A stretch of DNA of 64,000 nucleotides from Paenibacillus agilis (GTDB lineage Bacteria; Bacillota; Bacilli; Paenibacillales; Paenibacillaceae): positions 3,558,673 through 3,622,672 of the forward strand of contig NZ_VNJK01000001.1 in the NCBI RefSeq assembly GCF_007786455.1. Direction: 5' to 3'. The translations under genes were made by a program, and so were the position numbers. Positions 61,440-64,000 of the stretch are shown piece by piece (positions within the stretch are counted from its first letter, which is position 1; every line of letters starts with the position of its first letter). The notes below the pieces were generated by a model. The model was not told the origin of the DNA. It saw only the letters and a program-made list of their open reading frames with translations, and made no database searches.

Positions 61440-62270
61440 CTACCGTTTCCTTACAGGTATTTGGATCTCAGATATGTATGCTTCTGGATTGCTAGTCATT
61501 GAAAGATCAACGATTCCTGCCTCAATCGAATCCCCGATCACTTCGTAATTGTGTGCTTCGATCTCAAGCAGTAAAATTTCATATGTTTCTTTCGTTTGTT
61601 CATAGCGCCCATGATGATAGGCACAGGCGAACAAGCCCTCTTCAATGACTTGATGATTCTCGATTAAGGAAGACATGGGATTCACATTAATGTACAAATA
61701 CTTGTAGGCACGGTAATTGCCCTGTAAAAAATCTTCTTTGGATACTGTAACCCCAATGGCCCCAACAAATAAGCTCATATCATGCAAATGAGCATTATTT
61801 TGCAGCGAGTGTATGTAATATTCCATCATTTCATCCGTTGCATCCGCCTCTACCGCTACCGATGTGATCATTCTTTTGGGGATTCGTTTGAACTCTACCG
61901 TATTTTTCGTACCTGTCATCGCTTGATTCATTACTCTTATGTTATGATCCATTTTCGCAATCATAAGCTCTATTTCTTGCTGCTTTTGTTCCATGAGCTT
62001 TTTTTGCTGTGTCAAAATATCTAATGTTTTTGCTGGACTTCTCTCATCCATATATTGTTTAATCTGCTTCAATGAAATACCCAAATGACGCAGAAACTTA
62101 ATCATGTCTAACATAAAAAACTGATCCACCGTATAGTATCGATACTGTGTCTTCGGATCAACAATGGAAGGATGAAAAATCCCTTTTTCATCATAATAAC
62201 GCAGCGTTGATTCGGGTATCCGGTGCATTCTAGCCATTTCGCCAATTGTAAACTTGGTATTTGTAAACAT
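61440..62270 (-). CDS. MerR-family activator with effector domain (BltR/BmrR-like)
   Basis: A 276-aa regulator. HTH: FTIGEMARMHRIPESTLRYY, DEKGIFHPSIVDPKTQYRYY; the coiled coil LDILTQQKKLMEQKQQEIEL follows. From about residue 120 a GyrI-like effector domain (VEFKRIPKRMITSVAVEADA, GLFACAYHHGRYEQTKETYE, ISEIQIPVRKR) binds drugs, as in BltR/BmrR. The gene is on the same strand just upstream of the MATE gene, and the operator lies between them. RBS GGAGGAGCGCT. Confidence 0.88.
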   Translation of the reverse strand: MFTNTKFTIGEMARMHRIPESTLRYYDEKGIFHPSIVDPKTQYRYYTVDQFFMLDMIKFLRHLGISLKQIKQYMDERSPAKTLDILTQQKKLMEQKQQEIELMIAKMDHNIRVMNQAMTGTKNTVEFKRIPKRMITSVAVEADATDEMMEYYIHSLQNNAHLHDMSLFVGAIGVTVSKEDFLQGNYRAYKYLYINVNPMSSLIENHQVIEEGLFACAYHHGRYEQTKETYEILLLEIEAHNYEVIGDSIEAGIVDLSMTSNPEAYISEIQIPVRKR

Positions 62271-62349
62271 AGCGCTCCTCCGAGTGTGCCAACCTACAGA
62301 ATGTATTATTCTTATCGCAGATGTCGTTCATTCGTTCATTTACGTAAAC

Positions 62350-62376
62350 AAAAAGGCATCTCCCTGGAGACGCCCT
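62350..62376 (-). terminator. Intrinsic terminator of the sugar kinase gene
   Basis: Minus-strand GGGCGTCTCC, AG loop, GGAGATGCCT, then TTTTTG; one G-U. About 25 bp past the kinase stop codon. Confidence 0.8.
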
Positions 62377-62399
62377 TCCGTTGCTATCTGTACATACAA

Positions 62400-63899
62400 T
62401 TACTCTATAATGGGCAGTTGTCTCAAAAATGCAGCCGTTGGCTCATATCGCTGTTCATAGGCACGTTGATAACGATCATGCAGTTCCGCTCTCGTCTCAA
62501 CCCGCTTCGTACCTCGCTGTTCGATGAGACGCTGAATAGCTGCACCATCTGCAATATGTCCCGTGCCCAGCATGGCTGTAAACGCAGCTCCAAGCAGCGT
62601 AGCTTCATCTACCGTTGGGACGATCATCGTTGCGCCTGTTACATCCGCTTTCATTTGCAACCATGGCTCCGCTCGTGTTCCGCCGCCTACAGCGCGCATT
62701 TCCGTTATCGATTGTCCACATACTCGTTCTCCGCTGCGACGGATCATCTCTAGTTGATATGACGTCCCTTCGCATACGGCTTGAAGAAGTTCTGCCTTGC
62801 CGTGCTTATTGCTCAAGCCGATAAATGCTCCACGAGTATTGGAATTCGGGTGTGGTGCCCCACTTCCGCTTAAGTAAGGGAAGAACATAACATCACAAGG
62901 ATATCGATCTTCTTGTGTTAATAAGGCTCTTACTTCATCGTAGGAGAGAGCATCATCCCCAAGCTGGCGTCTGATCCATTCCAAAGATCCACCCGACGAA
63001 GGATTTCCTCCCATCCAGAAACGCAATCCCGGAATAACATGATAACCATAGGACAGTCCCGTTTGGAAATCTTCTTCCCCAAGCTGAGTTGGATGCATCA
63101 GTCCAACCAATGTCTCAGCAGTCCCCATCGATGCAAACACATCCCCTGGAGAGACAGCTCCAACCGCTAAGGAAGCACATACATGATCATGTCCGCTGAC
63201 AGCAACAGCAGGTGCTGAATTTAATCCAAGCGCTTGCACTAGCTCTGCCTTCACCGGACCAAGCGGAGCACCGCTCGGATATACACCCGGGAACAAATCT
63301 GGCGATAAGCCAAAGTTCTGGATCCATTCGCGATCCCAATCGTTCGTGCGCATGTCATAGACGAACGTTCGTGTGGCCAGTGAAGGATCAAATGCCATCA
63401 CGCCGCTAAGACGGTAAGCAATAAACCCTGACACAGATACCCATCTTGCATCTCGGAACATGTCTGGATCTCGGTCATGCAGCCATAACAACTTTGGCAA
63501 ACCGTGCTTGAAAGACAAATGCAATCCACTGCGTTGAAATAGCTTCAAGCGTTCATCTGCTGCTCGCACTCGCTCTGCTTGCGGTGTTGAACTCGTATCA
63601 AACCATGGCAGTAAAGGAGATTGTATCGCACCGCTGTCTTTATGTAATAGAAGTCCGCTTTCCGCCATGCTGGCGATTCCAATCGCAGCAATATTTGCTC
63701 CCCCATGCTGCTCGGTCAATTCTCGAATCATCTCGACGACATCGGTCCATAACTGCTCGGCATCATAGACGACGTACCCTTCCCCAGTATCCTGAGTCAG
63801 CGTAGGTCGGCTAACGATACCCACAACCTCTCCGTTCTCTTCGAACAAACCGACTTTTCGATTCGTTGTTCCAAGATCAATACCTAGCATTCTCATCAT
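62400..63899 (-). CDS. FGGY-family carbohydrate kinase (gluconokinase-like)
   Basis: A 499-aa sugar kinase from ATG 63899 (MMRMLGIDLGTTNRKVGLFE), behind AGGGAGTGGACAAG. ATP-binding and sugar-binding motifs: GIDLGTTNRKVG at the N-terminus, catalytic Asp in VAVSGHDHVCASLAVGA, and the C-terminal FGGY signature region ELLQAVCEGTSYQLEMIRRS with MRAVGGGTRAEPWLQMKADV. Length is typical of the gluconokinase/xylulokinase group. No other sugar gene is in view to name the substrate; more genes may be beyond the right edge. Confidence 0.83.
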   Translation of the reverse strand: MMRMLGIDLGTTNRKVGLFEENGEVVGIVSRPTLTQDTGEGYVVYDAEQLWTDVVEMIRELTEQHGGANIAAIGIASMAESGLLLHKDSGAIQSPLLPWFDTSSTPQAERVRAADERLKLFQRSGLHLSFKHGLPKLLWLHDRDPDMFRDARWVSVSGFIAYRLSGVMAFDPSLATRTFVYDMRTNDWDREWIQNFGLSPDLFPGVYPSGAPLGPVKAELVQALGLNSAPAVAVSGHDHVCASLAVGAVSPGDVFASMGTAETLVGLMHPTQLGEEDFQTGLSYGYHVIPGLRFWMGGNPSSGGSLEWIRRQLGDDALSYDEVRALLTQEDRYPCDVMFFPYLSGSGAPHPNSNTRGAFIGLSNKHGKAELLQAVCEGTSYQLEMIRRSGERVCGQSITEMRAVGGGTRAEPWLQMKADVTGATMIVPTVDEATLLGAAFTAMLGTGHIADGAAIQRLIEQRGTKRVETRAELHDRYQRAYEQRYEPTAAFLRQLPIIE

Positions 63900-64000
63900 C
63901 TTGTCCACTCCCTAGTTGTTGCCTTCTCTATGATTTTGATTTGCATAATTTCTTCTTTTGGCCCATTTACAGTCGCTTAAATGCTGCTTCCAATAGAAGC
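63900..64000. other. Right edge, upstream of sugar kinase
   Basis: The last 100 bp hold the kinase ribosome site and an AT-rich upstream stretch. No complete gene or clear promoter can be read before the window ends. Confidence 0.4.

Overview
The window looks like a chromosomal segment of a Paenibacillus-type Bacillota. GC is moderate, Shine-Dalgarno sites are strong AGGAGG types, many terminators are U-rich hairpins, and several genes are typical of the group: HelD, a BmrC/BmrD-like heterodimeric exporter, a YqeK-like HD protein, a DUF441 protein, cache-type chemoreceptors and a stand-alone B3/4 protein. I see no rRNA, phage, transposase or CRISPR array. Two tRNA genes (His, Leu) lie at 3.35-3.52 kb.

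Layout. 0-3 kb: the edge of a redox/peptide-export type cluster on the minus strand (LuxR-type response regulator with a 49-codon ORF coupled ahead of it, MauE-like protein, TlpA-like thioredoxin, and an ABC exporter cut by the left edge). 3.6-19 kb: mixed housekeeping and stress genes (HD phosphohydrolase, methyltransferase, DinB, RidA, PP2C, MFS, aldehyde dehydrogenase, Gfo/Idh, alkylation-repair-like HEAT protein, GNATs, Nudix, EamA transporter), with decaying genes (a P-loop kinase missing its 5' end; an aminoglycoside-phosphotransferase-like gene with an in-frame TGA). 20.0-33.1 kb: a compact thirteen-gene minus-strand operon that starts with trpC-trpB-trpA-trpF and runs without a real break into Gfo/Idh, two tandem DegT aminotransferases, a TIM-barrel isomerase, an M20 hydrolase, an Ldh2 dehydrogenase, a second Gfo/Idh, a 142-aa unknown and a nucleotide-sugar dehydrogenase. 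It has no trpE/G/D. A LytTR regulator with a receiver lacking the phospho-acceptor Asp is transcribed divergently from its 5' end. I read this as a specialised biosynthetic operon joining the late tryptophan pathway to amino-sugar or aminocyclitol-type chemistry. The product is unknown to me, and it is the main candidate for a new system.

34-46 kb: phosphoglycerate-mutase-like phosphatase, GNATs, glyoxalase-fold protein, a DUF3891 remnant, chemoreceptor, hemolysin-III-like membrane protein, GntR/LacI regulator, HelD, pyroglutamyl peptidase and DUF441. 46.5-51 kb: a bmrCD-like multidrug ABC exporter preceded by a consensus promoter, a 31-codon leader ORF and two successive intrinsic terminators, an architecture expected of ribosome-mediated attenuation. 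51-58.5 kb: three tiny ORFs, a second chemoreceptor, a TrpXYZ-type ABC importer and a stalk-domain lipoprotein. 58.7-64 kb: a methyltransferase, then a MerR regulator, a MATE pump and a Qnr-like pentapeptide protein arranged as one inducible drug-defence unit with a textbook 19-bp-spacer MerR promoter, and finally an FGGY sugar kinase.

Functions are assigned from recognised motifs and gene order only; no database search was possible.
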